From Paracoccaceae bacterium (GTDB lineage: Bacteria > Pseudomonadota > Alphaproteobacteria > Rhodobacterales > Rhodobacteraceae): a DNA stretch of 49,332 nt. Position 1 is the stretch's first letter, and every line of letters starts with the position of its first letter. The position numbers and the translations under genes are program-made. Under the pieces are notes generated by a model. That model did not search any database, was not told the DNA's origin, and saw only the letters and a list, made by a program, of their open reading frames with translations. The stretch is from the NCBI GenBank assembly GCA_007692585.1, contig REBU01000071.1:1-49332 (forward strand). The letters are read 5' to 3'. Shown here piece by piece: positions 34,220-43,285 of this stretch.

Positions 34220-35139
34220 AAGCCCTGATCCATATAGGAATCCCGAAATCCGGCACCTCGTCTATTCAGGCGTTTCTGGCCCTGAATCGCGATGCGCTGG
34301 CCGCGCAGGGCGTGCTCTATGCGCGGTTCAATCCGACCCATGGCAGCCAGTTCGAACTGCCGGTCACCGCGCTGGAAGCCTGCGGCGACACAGTCGGGCC
34401 AGAGCTGGAACGCCGTCGTCTGGGGTTTGCCAGCCGCGCGGATCAAAGCACCTATGTCGCGCGCTACCGCGACTTTCTGGACAGGCGCCTGCAGACGGCC
34501 ATACAGCCGCTCTTCATCGCGTCCAGTGAACATATTCATGCCTGGATCGACACGCCTGAGCGGATCGCCGCCCTCGATGCTTTCTTGCGCCAGCGGTTCA
34601 CCGAGGTGCAGTACCTGGTCTATCTGCGCCCGCAGGACGAGTTGATTGCCTCAAGCTATTCTGAGGCCGTGCGCCGTGGCGCGAGCTATGATTTTCAGAC
34701 CCATCTGACGAAATACAACCGGCTCAATCACTGGCAGCGGCTCAAACCGTGGCGCGCGGTGGTGGGGCGCAGTCGGCTGAGCGTCCGCCTGACGTGCCGC
34801 GATGCATTGGCGGGGGGGGCACTGGTCGCAGATTTCTGCACGGCCGCAGGGATTGAGCTGGCGGGTTTGCGCATCCCCAAGCGCGCGAACACAGCTCTCA
34901 GTCAGGGGGAGCTTGCGCTGCGCCGGTATCTGAACCGCCAGTTGCCCGTGCTGGGCCGTGATGGCCGGCTGCATCCGCTTTATCGGCTGGCCTTGCTGAC
35001 CTTGCGCCCAGTCGCCGCTCTCAGGTCCGACAAGCTGCAACTCTCGCCAGCAGAGCGTGCCGCGATCCTGGCTGAGCATCAATTCGGCAACGAAAAAATA
35101 CGCCGACGCTTCTTTGCAGACCGCGCGCGCCTGTTCTGA
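34216..35139 (+). CDS. Sulfotransferase-family protein
   Basis: A 307-residue protein with the PAPS-binding P-loop HIGIPKSGTSSIQ (6-18) characteristic of bacterial sulfotransferase-like proteins. The 3'-phosphate-binding region is probably around YLVYLRPQDELIASSYSEAVRRG (an arginine and serine set). Its 4-nt overlap with the glycosyltransferase gene suggests that it sulfates the glycan made there, which is inference. No PAPS-synthesis genes are in the window. It converges on the GT2 gene with 6 bp between the stops. Confidence 0.85.
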   Translation: MKALIHIGIPKSGTSSIQAFLALNRDALAAQGVLYARFNPTHGSQFELPVTALEACGDTVGPELERRRLGFASRADQSTYVARYRDFLDRRLQTAIQPLFIASSEHIHAWIDTPERIAALDAFLRQRFTEVQYLVYLRPQDELIASSYSEAVRRGASYDFQTHLTKYNRLNHWQRLKPWRAVVGRSRLSVRLTCRDALAGGALVADFCTAAGIELAGLRIPKRANTALSQGELALRRYLNRQLPVLGRDGRLHPLYRLALLTLRPVAALRSDKLQLSPAERAAILAEHQFGNEKIRRRFFADRARLF

Positions 35140-35145
35140 GCAGGG

Positions 35146-36834
35146 TCACTGCGGCCTGCGAAACTGACCAAGCGCGATGCGCAGGATTGGCCCGATCTGG
35201 GTCATCGCAGGCGGGACAGCCAGACCCGCGTGCCACCGTGCGAGCCCAGCTCGCAATGCATAGGCGAGGCGGGCCAGCCGCGAGGGCTGTTGGCTCATCT
35301 GCATTTGCGCGAGATGGGCAAAAATCGCCGCGCGGGCTTCAGGGGGTAGGGTTGCGATGGGGGGGGCAGTGTTCTGCGCCAGCGCATCGGCCAAGCTTCG
35401 CAGGTCATACGCCGGTCGCGGTCCAAGATGCAGGCAGGGGGTTGGGACATGACGGCACTGCGACGCAAGGATCGCTGCAATCAACGCCATGGCGATCGGG
35501 TCAGGCAGCGCGGCGATCTGCGCCAAGGGCAGGGTCTCGCGCCCTGCGCGATGCAGGATCAGCGCGGCAGGGTCGGGGGCCGCAAGTCCGGTCGGAGGAT
35601 CGGCCAACCCGCTATCATGTCCCGCAACGCCGCCCATATACTGCGCAGCGACAATGACGGCCTGCGCCCCGCGCCCGCCTTCGAGCACCAACGCGGACCA
35701 GTCCGGCTGCGGGCAATCGCCCGCGCGCAGCACTGCAGTCCATGCCGCCTCATCCTGCGGGGCGAGCAGGTGCGCGCTCAGATTTATACCCAGATCCGCA
35801 ATCTGGCTGATTTTCCAGATCGGCAGGGTCTGCGCCGCAAGCGCCTGCAGGGTCGGGGTTGGGTCCGTGCCTGGGGCGGTGATCACGCGAACATGAAGCC
35901 GCATTTGCGGATCGAGCAGTGGGGCAGGGCGGGGCGCGATATCCGCAGCGCCTGCACGGTCCCAACAGAGCCCTTCGCGCGCCAGCACCTGCGCCGCGCG
36001 GGCTGTGAATTCCGCCTGCAGCGCGTCGTCGGATGCGGGGGCAAGGCGTTCATGGATCACGCGCGTTGCCAGATGTGACAGCCCGGCGGTGATATGGTGG
36101 AATCCGCCCGCCCGCGCGATCGCAGCCACCTCGGACAGCCTGTCGAGTTGCTGGAACGTGCCGCGATCTGCGCAATCTGTGATCTGGCCGATGCGGCCAC
36201 GATGGTAGTGATAAAGCGGTTCGGGCAGGTAGCGGATGCGGCGGGCCTTTGCGGCGAGGGTCCAGAAAAACGGGTGGTCCTCGAACAGCGCGCCGGGGAT
36301 GAAGCGGGTCTCGCCGATTAGATCGCGCCGATAGAGCTTGTTCCAGGCGGAAGGAAAGAGCCGCGCGACCTCGCGCGCGTCCTCCAGCGCGATCCAGCGC
36401 TCGGCCCCTTTGATGTCGGGCGCACCGTGGATCGCGGAATGCGGACATTTGCCACCATCGGGCCAGACCAGCTGCACAGCGCAGGCGCTCCACTCCGCGC
36501 CGCTCTGGGTCACCGCGCGGTGATGCGCGGCCAGAAAATCCGGCGCGAACGCGTCATCCCCGTCAAGAAAGGCGATCATCTCGCCGCGCGCCGCATCCAA
36601 CCCTGTGTTGCGCGCAGCACTCAGGCCTTGGTGTGCGGTCACGATCAGACGGAAGCGGGGGTCCGCGCCAAAAGCTTGATGCGCGACCCCGGCGGTGTCG
36701 TCGCGCGATCCGTCATCGATGACCAGAGCCTCAAAATCGACGAAGCTCTGGGTCTGCAGTGACCCAATCGCGACACCGACATGCGCCGCGAGATTGTGAC
36801 AGGGCAGGATAATGGTGATCGCAGGGGCGGGCAT
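35146..36834 (-). CDS. Glycosyltransferase family 2 protein with a second, degenerate domain
   Basis: A 562-residue protein. Residues 1-260 form a GT-A fold with ITIILPCHNLAAHVGVAIGSL, DDGS (40-43) and DGDD (91-94), followed by the FEDHPFFW and LYHYHRGRIGQIT regions seen in polysaccharide GT2 enzymes. The second half (about 310-440) begins LHVRVITAPGTDPTPTLQALAAQTLPIWK, which resembles the start of another GT2 domain but lacks the DxD motif. The remainder is alanine- and leucine-rich. It lies on the opposite strand to the GT4-sulfotransferase pair but ends next to it, so the three may form one functional cluster. Confidence 0.88.
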   Translation of the reverse strand: MPAPAITIILPCHNLAAHVGVAIGSLQTQSFVDFEALVIDDGSRDDTAGVAHQAFGADPRFRLIVTAHQGLSAARNTGLDAARGEMIAFLDGDDAFAPDFLAAHHRAVTQSGAEWSACAVQLVWPDGGKCPHSAIHGAPDIKGAERWIALEDAREVARLFPSAWNKLYRRDLIGETRFIPGALFEDHPFFWTLAAKARRIRYLPEPLYHYHRGRIGQITDCADRGTFQQLDRLSEVAAIARAGGFHHITAGLSHLATRVIHERLAPASDDALQAEFTARAAQVLAREGLCWDRAGAADIAPRPAPLLDPQMRLHVRVITAPGTDPTPTLQALAAQTLPIWKISQIADLGINLSAHLLAPQDEAAWTAVLRAGDCPQPDWSALVLEGGRGAQAVIVAAQYMGGVAGHDSGLADPPTGLAAPDPAALILHRAGRETLPLAQIAALPDPIAMALIAAILASQCRHVPTPCLHLGPRPAYDLRSLADALAQNTAPPIATLPPEARAAIFAHLAQMQMSQQPSRLARLAYALRAGLARWHAGLAVPPAMTQIGPILRIALGQFRRPQ

Positions 36835-36861
36835 GCTCGGCTCAGCCCCCGCGCGGGTGCA

Positions 36862-37317
<456 letters not shown>

Positions 37318-37363
37318 TTATTGAAACATGATGAACAAATCTCAAACTCGATACAGGCAAATC

Positions 37364-37810
37364 ATGGCACGTTCCGCGAAATCCAGAACTCTGCAGGTCG
37401 GTGCGCTCGCGCTGGCATTGCTGAGCATGGCTCCGGTCGCGTCCGCCGAGAGCGTATCGGTGACCCGTGCGCGGGTTGATATCGTCAGCATTCCGATGCC
37501 GACCGGAGCCGCGCGGGCATGCTGGGCGCGGTACTCGACCGCAGGCGGGCAGCCGCGCAATGGCAAGATCGAAGAAGTGGCCTTTCGCGTGCCATGCCCC
37601 GAACAGATGGGCGAAAGCTTCATCCGCACGCTTCAGCGGGCCTTGCACGCGCGGGGATTCTTCGACGGGGACGTGACGGGGCGCGCTGATCCCCAGACCC
37701 GCGAAGCCGTGCAGGCATTTCAGCGCGCCAACGGATTCAACAGTCCGATCCTGACGCTGGAAACGGCGCAACGGCTTGGCCTTGTTCCGATCGAAGTCAG
37801 TCGAAACTGA
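37364..37810 (+). CDS. Secreted peptidoglycan-binding domain protein
   Basis: A small exported protein (148 residues from 37364). The N-terminus has a signal peptide ending near APVASA. The C-terminal half is a PG_binding_1 domain: GESFIRTLQRALHARGFFDGDVTGRADPQTREAVQAFQRANGF. It has no catalytic domain, so it probably anchors to or senses the wall. Two conserved-looking cysteines (ARACWARY and RVPCPEQ) may form a disulfide. An earlier in-frame ATG pair at 37328/37331 would extend it by 12 residues; AGG six nt before 37364 favours the later start. It diverges from fdxE and converges with degP. Confidence 0.8.
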   Translation: MARSAKSRTLQVGALALALLSMAPVASAESVSVTRARVDIVSIPMPTGAARACWARYSTAGGQPRNGKIEEVAFRVPCPEQMGESFIRTLQRALHARGFFDGDVTGRADPQTREAVQAFQRANGFNSPILTLETAQRLGLVPIEVSRN

Positions 37811-37830
37811 TCCGACCCTGATTCGCATGA

Positions 37831-37858
37831 GAACGCGCGCCTGAGATGGCGCGCGTTC
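37831..37858. terminator. GC-rich hairpin between convergent genes
   Basis: A perfect 11-bp stem (GAACGCGCGCC / GGCGCGCGTTC) with a TGAGAT loop lies between the stop of the peptidoglycan-binding gene and the stop of degP. No T-run follows, but the tail-to-tail location fits a bidirectional terminator. Confidence 0.6.
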
Positions 37859-37885
37859 GGCGTGTTGGACGGACATGTTGTGCGG

Positions 37886-39364
37886 CTACAGGCCAAGTGC
37901 CACAAATCGTGGCTCACCGTCGCGGCGCAGAAGCACGAGCAGGGACCGACGCCCGGCGTCGCGCGCTTCATCGGCGCGTTCTTGCAGATCAGCGACAGTT
38001 CGCACTTCCTGCTGATTGGCCTCGGTGATTACATCGCCGGCCATGATCCCGCGCTCTGCCGCGTCACTGTCTTCTTCCACGCTGCGCACGACCAGCCCGT
38101 TGGTCGAGGGCGGCAGATCCAGCTCCTGTCGGATCGTATTGGTCAGCTCCTGCAACTCCATCCCCAGGAAAGTGGACGGCGCGGCTGGCGCGGCTTCGGG
38201 TTGGCCGGGGATCGAGAGACCGGCGGCCTCCGCCAGTTCACGCTGGCCCAGCGTGACGCTGAGCGTCAGCTCCTCGCCACCGCGATAGACGACGACCTCG
38301 ACATCGCGCCCGACGCCCGCATCACTCACGCGGCGCACAAGCATACGGGTATCGCGCACGGAGCCGCCGTCAAAGCGCAGGATGACATCGCCCGCTTGAA
38401 TGCCCGCATCGCGTGACGGGCCTTCCATCACATCGGTGATCATCGCGCCCTCTGCACGCTCTAGCCCGATGGCTTCGGCCATATCATCGGTCAGATCCTG
38501 AATCCGCACGCCCAGCCAGCCACGCCGGGTCGAGCCGAATTCCTGCAACTGCGCGACCACGTTGGTCGCAACTGTCGATGACATCGCGAAACCGATCCCG
38601 ATCGAGCCGCCTGTCGGCGAGAGGATCGCCGTATTCACCCCGATCACTTCTCCAGCCATGTTGAACAGCGGGCCGCCCGAATTGCCGCGGTTGATGGCCG
38701 CATCGGTTTGGATGTAGTCGTCGAAATTACCCTGAAGCGCGCGGCCACGGGCCGAGATGATGCCCGCGCTGACTGAAAAGCCCTGACCCAGCGGGTTGCC
38801 GACCGCGATCACCCAGTCGCCCACGCGCGCAGCTTCTGCATCCCCCCATGGCACATGCGGCAGCGGGGCGGAATGGTCGACCTTCAGAAGTGCAATATCC
38901 GTCGCAGGGTCGGTGCCGATCAGTTCGGCCTCCAATTCCAGCCCTGAGAAGAACTCGATGCGGATTTCATCGGCCCCCTCAATGACGTGGTTATTGGTCA
39001 CGATGAACCCATCTTCCGAGATCACGAAACCCGACCCGAGCGCCTGATTGCGGCGCGGACGATTTGGGCGCTGGCCCTGCGGGCCTTGCGGTCCGTCAAA
39101 GAAATCGCGGAAGAAATCCTCGAAGGGCGATCCTTCGGGCAGACGCGGGCCGCCATCGAGCCGCGCAGCAACAGTCGTGGTCGTGGTGATGTTTACCACA
39201 GCCGGGCTGACGCGTTCGGCCAGATCGGCGAAGCTCTCGGGCCGGGCCGGTTGCGCGGCCGCGGCTGTGATCTGGGCCAGCACCAATGTCAGTGACAGGG
39301 CCACAAACAAGGCCACCCGCTGCGCGCTCCTGGCGGGGAGTCGCATGGAAATGACATGAAACAT
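37886..39364 (-). CDS. degP: Do-family periplasmic serine protease (DegP/DegQ)
   Basis: A 492-residue HtrA-type protease/chaperone. A signal peptide (hydrophobic stretch 17-36, cleavage after AAAAQ-like sequence) is followed by a trypsin-like domain with H126 (TNNHV), D156 (ATDIALL) and S229 (GNSGGPL), then two PDZ domains (about 275-365 and 395-485). It degrades or refolds damaged envelope proteins. An AGGAG site lies 9 nt before the start. The gene is the last of the hflK-hflC-DUF2065-degP series, separated from DUF2065 by 140 bp, so it may also have its own promoter. DegP and DegQ cannot be separated from sequence alone. Confidence 0.95.
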   Translation of the reverse strand: MFHVISMRLPARSAQRVALFVALSLTLVLAQITAAAAQPARPESFADLAERVSPAVVNITTTTTVAARLDGGPRLPEGSPFEDFFRDFFDGPQGPQGQRPNRPRRNQALGSGFVISEDGFIVTNNHVIEGADEIRIEFFSGLELEAELIGTDPATDIALLKVDHSAPLPHVPWGDAEAARVGDWVIAVGNPLGQGFSVSAGIISARGRALQGNFDDYIQTDAAINRGNSGGPLFNMAGEVIGVNTAILSPTGGSIGIGFAMSSTVATNVVAQLQEFGSTRRGWLGVRIQDLTDDMAEAIGLERAEGAMITDVMEGPSRDAGIQAGDVILRFDGGSVRDTRMLVRRVSDAGVGRDVEVVVYRGGEELTLSVTLGQRELAEAAGLSIPGQPEAAPAAPSTFLGMELQELTNTIRQELDLPPSTNGLVVRSVEEDSDAAERGIMAGDVITEANQQEVRTVADLQERADEARDAGRRSLLVLLRRDGEPRFVALGL

Positions 39365-39504
39365 TGTCGAAAACTCCTGTGTGATGGATGCGCGGCGTCA
39401 ACTACCGCATCGTCTGCAAACAATCTAAGGTGCGAAACCCCGAACGCAATTTCTGTCACGGAGTTTCAACGAGACGTGAAAACCCGTCAAGCGCAGGATG
39501 AATT

Positions 39505-39699
39505 TCAGATCCGTCTTGCAAGCACAATCACGACCAGTCCCGCAGTGATCGCCAGAACCCCGATCATCCGCCGCGCGTCAAAGGGAAGATCGGCCATCGC
39601 GCGTAACAGATCGTCCAGACGCCGAGGGGCCAGTGCGAACACCAGCCCCTCGAAGATCAACACCAGCCCAAGGGCCAGAATGACCGTTTGCAACGTCAC
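39505..39699 (-). CDS. DUF2065 small membrane protein
   Basis: A 64-residue protein with two hydrophobic segments (about 4-24 and 45-62) separated by a short charged loop containing LAPRRLDDLLRAMADLP. This matches the DUF2065 family, which is found near hflK/hflC in many proteobacteria. It starts 12 bp after the hflC stop, so it is likely to be made with HflKC. Its role is unknown. Confidence 0.85.
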   Translation of the reverse strand: MTLQTVILALGLVLIFEGLVFALAPRRLDDLLRAMADLPFDARRMIGVLAITAGLVVIVLARRI

Positions 39700-39711
39700 G
39701 CGCGCGCCGCG

Positions 39712-40716
39712 TCAGTTGCCGATGATCGCTTCCAGCTCGCGCACGGCATCGGGCTCGCTGGGGTCAGATTCTGGCACGCGGCGCTGGATCAGATCAGGTT
39801 CTTCCGCGACACGCTCGGCGGCGTCGCGAGCTTCATCAAGAATACCTTGATTGATCCCTGCCGAGCGCAGGAAGGTGAAGAACTCGCTGTCCGGGCGCAG
39901 AACCATGGCGGCATTCTCGCCACGAAGCGCACGCTCATAGCTCTGCAAAGAGCGTGTGAAGGCGAAGAATTCCGGATCGAGGTTGAACGCTTCGGCGTAG
40001 ACGCGGTTGCGCTCGGCATCGGCTTCACCGCGGATGATTTCGGCTTCGCGGCGCGAGGCCGAAACCAGCTCGACCACGGTCCGGTCGGCCAGCGCGCGGA
40101 CACGCTGTGCAGCCTCGTTGCCGCGGGCACGCTCGTCAGCCGCCTCACGTTCGCGCTCGGCGCGCATCCGGGCGAAAGTCGCCTCCAGGTTTTCGCGCGG
40201 CAGGTCGGTCCGCGTCAAGCGAACGTCGACCACATCGATCCCGATGGCGAGCGCCCGCTGGCGTGCCTGTGCACGGATGAGGTTCATCAGCGAGGTGCGT
40301 TCTTCCGATAGCACAGCGGACGAGGGCACCGAACCGAGTACTTCGCGGATCGCAGCGTTCAGGATGCTTTCCATACGACGCTGTGCGCCAGCAATGCCCT
40401 CTTGGCCCACGGCCTCGCGGAATTGACGGGCATCGGCGATACGCCAGCGCAGGAAGGCGTCGACTTCAAGCCGACGGTCATCCAGGGGGGTGACTTCCAG
40501 CGGACGCGTCTGCAACCCCAGGATACGCGAATCGTATCGCACGACTTCCTGAATGAAGGGCAGTTTGAAATTCAGACCGGGCGTATTGATTTCCTGACGC
40601 ACCTGACCGAATTGCAGCACCAGCACATGTTCACGCTCATCTACCACGAAAAGGCTGGAGAGGATGGTGATTATCGCCACAATGGCTATGGGCAGAATGA
40701 TACCTGCTTTTTTCAT
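39712..40716 (-). CDS. hflC: HflC, SPFH-domain regulator of FtsH
   Basis: A 334-residue inner-membrane protein. An N-terminal anchor (IILPIAIVAIITILSSLFVV) is followed by a stomatin/prohibitin (SPFH) domain facing the periplasm and a long charged helix rich in E and R (around EATFARMRAEREREAADERARG) typical of HflC. With HflK it forms a large cage around the FtsH protease and controls membrane protein quality. The ATG overlaps the hflK stop by 1 nt. Confidence 0.96.
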   Translation of the reverse strand: MKKAGIILPIAIVAIITILSSLFVVDEREHVLVLQFGQVRQEINTPGLNFKLPFIQEVVRYDSRILGLQTRPLEVTPLDDRRLEVDAFLRWRIADARQFREAVGQEGIAGAQRRMESILNAAIREVLGSVPSSAVLSEERTSLMNLIRAQARQRALAIGIDVVDVRLTRTDLPRENLEATFARMRAEREREAADERARGNEAAQRVRALADRTVVELVSASRREAEIIRGEADAERNRVYAEAFNLDPEFFAFTRSLQSYERALRGENAAMVLRPDSEFFTFLRSAGINQGILDEARDAAERVAEEPDLIQRRVPESDPSEPDAVRELEAIIGN

Positions 40717-41846
40717 CAGTTTGGTCCTCGCTGGCGGGTCAGCTGGTCAAGCGGCAGGAAGGGCAAGACGCCCGAGCCGCTGCTGCCGTCGCCGGTTGCG
40801 GTCACATTGTCCAGAATTGTGAGGTTCATGTCGCCCAGCACAATTTCCATCGTTTCAAGATACATCCGCTTGCGGGTCACTTCCGGCGCGTTGATGTATT
40901 CCGAGTAGACCGAGACAAACCGCGCGGCCTCACCTTCGGCATTGTTGACGACTTCAGCGCGGTAGGCTTCGGCTTCTTCCTGAAGCTGCGCGGCCTGACC
41001 CCGTGCCTGTGCCAGAACGCGGTTGGCATAGGCATCGGCCTCACGCTCCAGTCGGTCGCGTTCCTGACGCGCGGTCTGTACGTCGCGGAAGGCGCTGATC
41101 ACCTGTTCGGGCGGGTCGGCCTTGTCGAAGTTCACCCGGATCACGTTGATCCCCGAATCGTAGCTGTCGAGCACTTCCTGCACACCCTGTTCCAGATCCG
41201 CAGCAATTGCGCCTCGGTCACGGTTGAGAATGGGCGAGAGTTCGGTGCGGGCGATAATATCGCGCATCGCCGATTCGGATGCTGCGCGCACAGTTTCGCG
41301 CGGATCAGCCAGATTGAAGAGGAACCGGGCCGGGTCTGCGACGTTCCACACCAGTTGGAATTCGATATCGACAACTGCTTCGTCGCGGGTCAGCATCAGA
41401 CCAGTGTCGATGGCCGTGCGGCCCGTGCCGACTTCGGTGGTGCGTTCACTGGTGGTCGGGACAATCTCGTGGCTGATAAGCGGCCATGGTGCCAGCCGCA
41501 GACCAGGCTGGCCGATGCGATAGTACTCGCCGAAGAGAAGCTCAACCGAACGTTCGTTTTCTTCGACCCGGTACAGCGAAACCACCAGCCACATCACGGC
41601 GAGCGCGACCATGCCGATCAGCACACCGCGTTTCGAGAAGCCGGGGCCACCGATGCCGCCACCACCTGCGCCGCCGCGACCGCCGCCGCCCATCAGGACG
41701 CGGAGCTGTTCCTGGCCTTTTTTCACGATCTCGTCGATTTCGGGGATCTGGGGCTGATCACCGCGATTGCCGCCGCCGCTGCCCCGGTTTCCGCCACCAC
41801 GGTTGCCGCCGCCGCCGCCCCAAGGTCCTCCGTTGTTGCCAGACAT
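40716..41846 (-). CDS. hflK: HflK, SPFH-domain partner of HflC
   Basis: A 376-residue HflK. The first 65 residues are very glycine-rich and charged (GGGGNRGGGNRGSGGG), cytoplasmic in known HflK; a membrane segment follows (VLIGMVALAVMWLVVSLY, about 75-92), then the SPFH domain (VEENERSVELLFGEYYRIGQPGLR) and a coiled-coil region (ERDRLEREADAYANRVLAQARGQAAQLQEEAEAYRAEV). It is 67 bp downstream of gor on the same strand. Confidence 0.96.
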   Translation of the reverse strand: MSGNNGGPWGGGGGNRGGGNRGSGGGNRGDQPQIPEIDEIVKKGQEQLRVLMGGGGRGGAGGGGIGGPGFSKRGVLIGMVALAVMWLVVSLYRVEENERSVELLFGEYYRIGQPGLRLAPWPLISHEIVPTTSERTTEVGTGRTAIDTGLMLTRDEAVVDIEFQLVWNVADPARFLFNLADPRETVRAASESAMRDIIARTELSPILNRDRGAIAADLEQGVQEVLDSYDSGINVIRVNFDKADPPEQVISAFRDVQTARQERDRLEREADAYANRVLAQARGQAAQLQEEAEAYRAEVVNNAEGEAARFVSVYSEYINAPEVTRKRMYLETMEIVLGDMNLTILDNVTATGDGSSGSGVLPFLPLDQLTRQRGPN

Positions 41847-41913
41847 CTGGACTCCATTCGTTGCTGTTGGATATTTCGTGATAATTTGGGCCTAGACCCA
41901 CCGAATTCAACCC

Positions 41914-43278
41914 TTATTCGCCAAAGCTGCGGGTCGCTGTCCGCATTGTGACCAGTTCCTCCGCGATCGTCGGATGCACCGCCAAAGTGCGGTCAAACTG
42001 CGCTTTTGTGGCCCCCATGCCGATCGCGACCGCTGCCAATTGAATGAGCTCGCCGGAATGATCCGCGACGATATGACACCCGAGCACCTTGTCGCTTTTG
42101 GCGCAGACGACAAGTTTCATCATCACGCGTTTGTCGCTGCCGATAAAGGCTGTGCGCATGGGCCGGAAGGCTGCGCAATAGATATCGACCGGCCCTTGGT
42201 CGCGCGCGTCTTCCTCGCTCAGGCCCACAGTGCCGAATTCGGGCTGAGTGAAGATCGCGGTCGGGATCAGGCTGTGGTCGAAATAATGCGGTTTGCCGCC
42301 GAAGACTGTATCGGCGAAAGCATGGCCTTCGCGGATCGCGACCGGCGTCAGATTGGCACGGTCGGTCACGTCGCCCACGGCAAAGATCGACGGAATCGCC
42401 GTCTGGCTGTAGTTGTCCACCGGGATCGCGCCACCGGGCCCTAGTTCCAGCCCCAGTGCGCTGAGCCCCAGCCCATCGGAATTGGGCCGCCGACCGGTTG
42501 CGAACATCACCGCGTCATAACAACCGTCATGGCCGGTGGTGGATTTCACCCAGGTCTGGCCGTCGCGTTCTTCCATTTCCAGAATGTCAGTGCCCAGCCG
42601 CAGGTCCACGCCATTGTCGCACATTTCCTGCGCGATATGGCCGCGCGCCTCGTCATCAAAGCCGCGCAGGATCTGTGCGCCGCGGTAGAATTGCGTCGTC
42701 TTGACGCCCAGCCCGTTGAAGATGCAAGCAAACTCGCTGGCGATATAACCGCCACCGATGATCAGCAGGGTTTTCGGCAGCTCGGCCATCTTGAAGACCT
42801 CGTTCGAGGTCATCGCCCCCAGCCCCTGCCATTTCTCGGGCACGACCGGACGCCCGCCCGTGGCAATCAGGATATGCTTCGCACTGACTGTCTTGCCATC
42901 ACCGAGCAAGACCTCATGCGCGCCGCAAAGTGTTGCGCGACAATCATGGATGGTCACGCCTGCCTTTTGCAGATTGCTGCGGTAAATGCCTTCGAGCCGG
43001 GACAGTTCGTCGTCGAGCCGGGTCTTGAAGGCGCTCCAGTCGAAACTGCCGATCTGAGCGTCCCAGCCATAGGCGCGGGCATCGGCGACTTCTGTCGGGA
43101 AGCCTGACGCAAATACCATCAGCTTCTTGGGCACACAGCCGCGAATGACGCAGGTGCCGCCCATGCGGTATTCTTCCGCCAGCCCCACCCGTGCGCCATA
43201 TTCCGACGCGGCGATCCGCGCCGCGCGCACCCCGCCCGAGCCGCCGCCGATGACAAAGAGATCGTAGTCAAAGCTCAT
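41914..43278 (-). CDS. gor: Glutathione-disulfide reductase
   Basis: A 454-residue FAD-dependent disulfide reductase that regenerates glutathione with NADPH. FAD loop GGGSGG is at 11-16, the redox disulfide is GGTCVIRGCVPKK (C43, C48), the NADPH-binding GGGYIASEF block sits in the middle domain, and the C-terminal HPTIAEELVT supplies the active-site histidine. The start at 43278 gives GAGGG 3-4 nt upstream; the frame opens further to 43314. It lies 7 bp after rpiA, which together with NADPH demand makes a reasonable functional pair. Confidence 0.95.
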   Translation of the reverse strand: MSFDYDLFVIGGGSGGVRAARIAASEYGARVGLAEEYRMGGTCVIRGCVPKKLMVFASGFPTEVADARAYGWDAQIGSFDWSAFKTRLDDELSRLEGIYRSNLQKAGVTIHDCRATLCGAHEVLLGDGKTVSAKHILIATGGRPVVPEKWQGLGAMTSNEVFKMAELPKTLLIIGGGYIASEFACIFNGLGVKTTQFYRGAQILRGFDDEARGHIAQEMCDNGVDLRLGTDILEMEERDGQTWVKSTTGHDGCYDAVMFATGRRPNSDGLGLSALGLELGPGGAIPVDNYSQTAIPSIFAVGDVTDRANLTPVAIREGHAFADTVFGGKPHYFDHSLIPTAIFTQPEFGTVGLSEEDARDQGPVDIYCAAFRPMRTAFIGSDKRVMMKLVVCAKSDKVLGCHIVADHSGELIQLAAVAIGMGATKAQFDRTLAVHPTIAEELVTMRTATRSFGE

Positions 43279-43285
43279 CGCGCCC

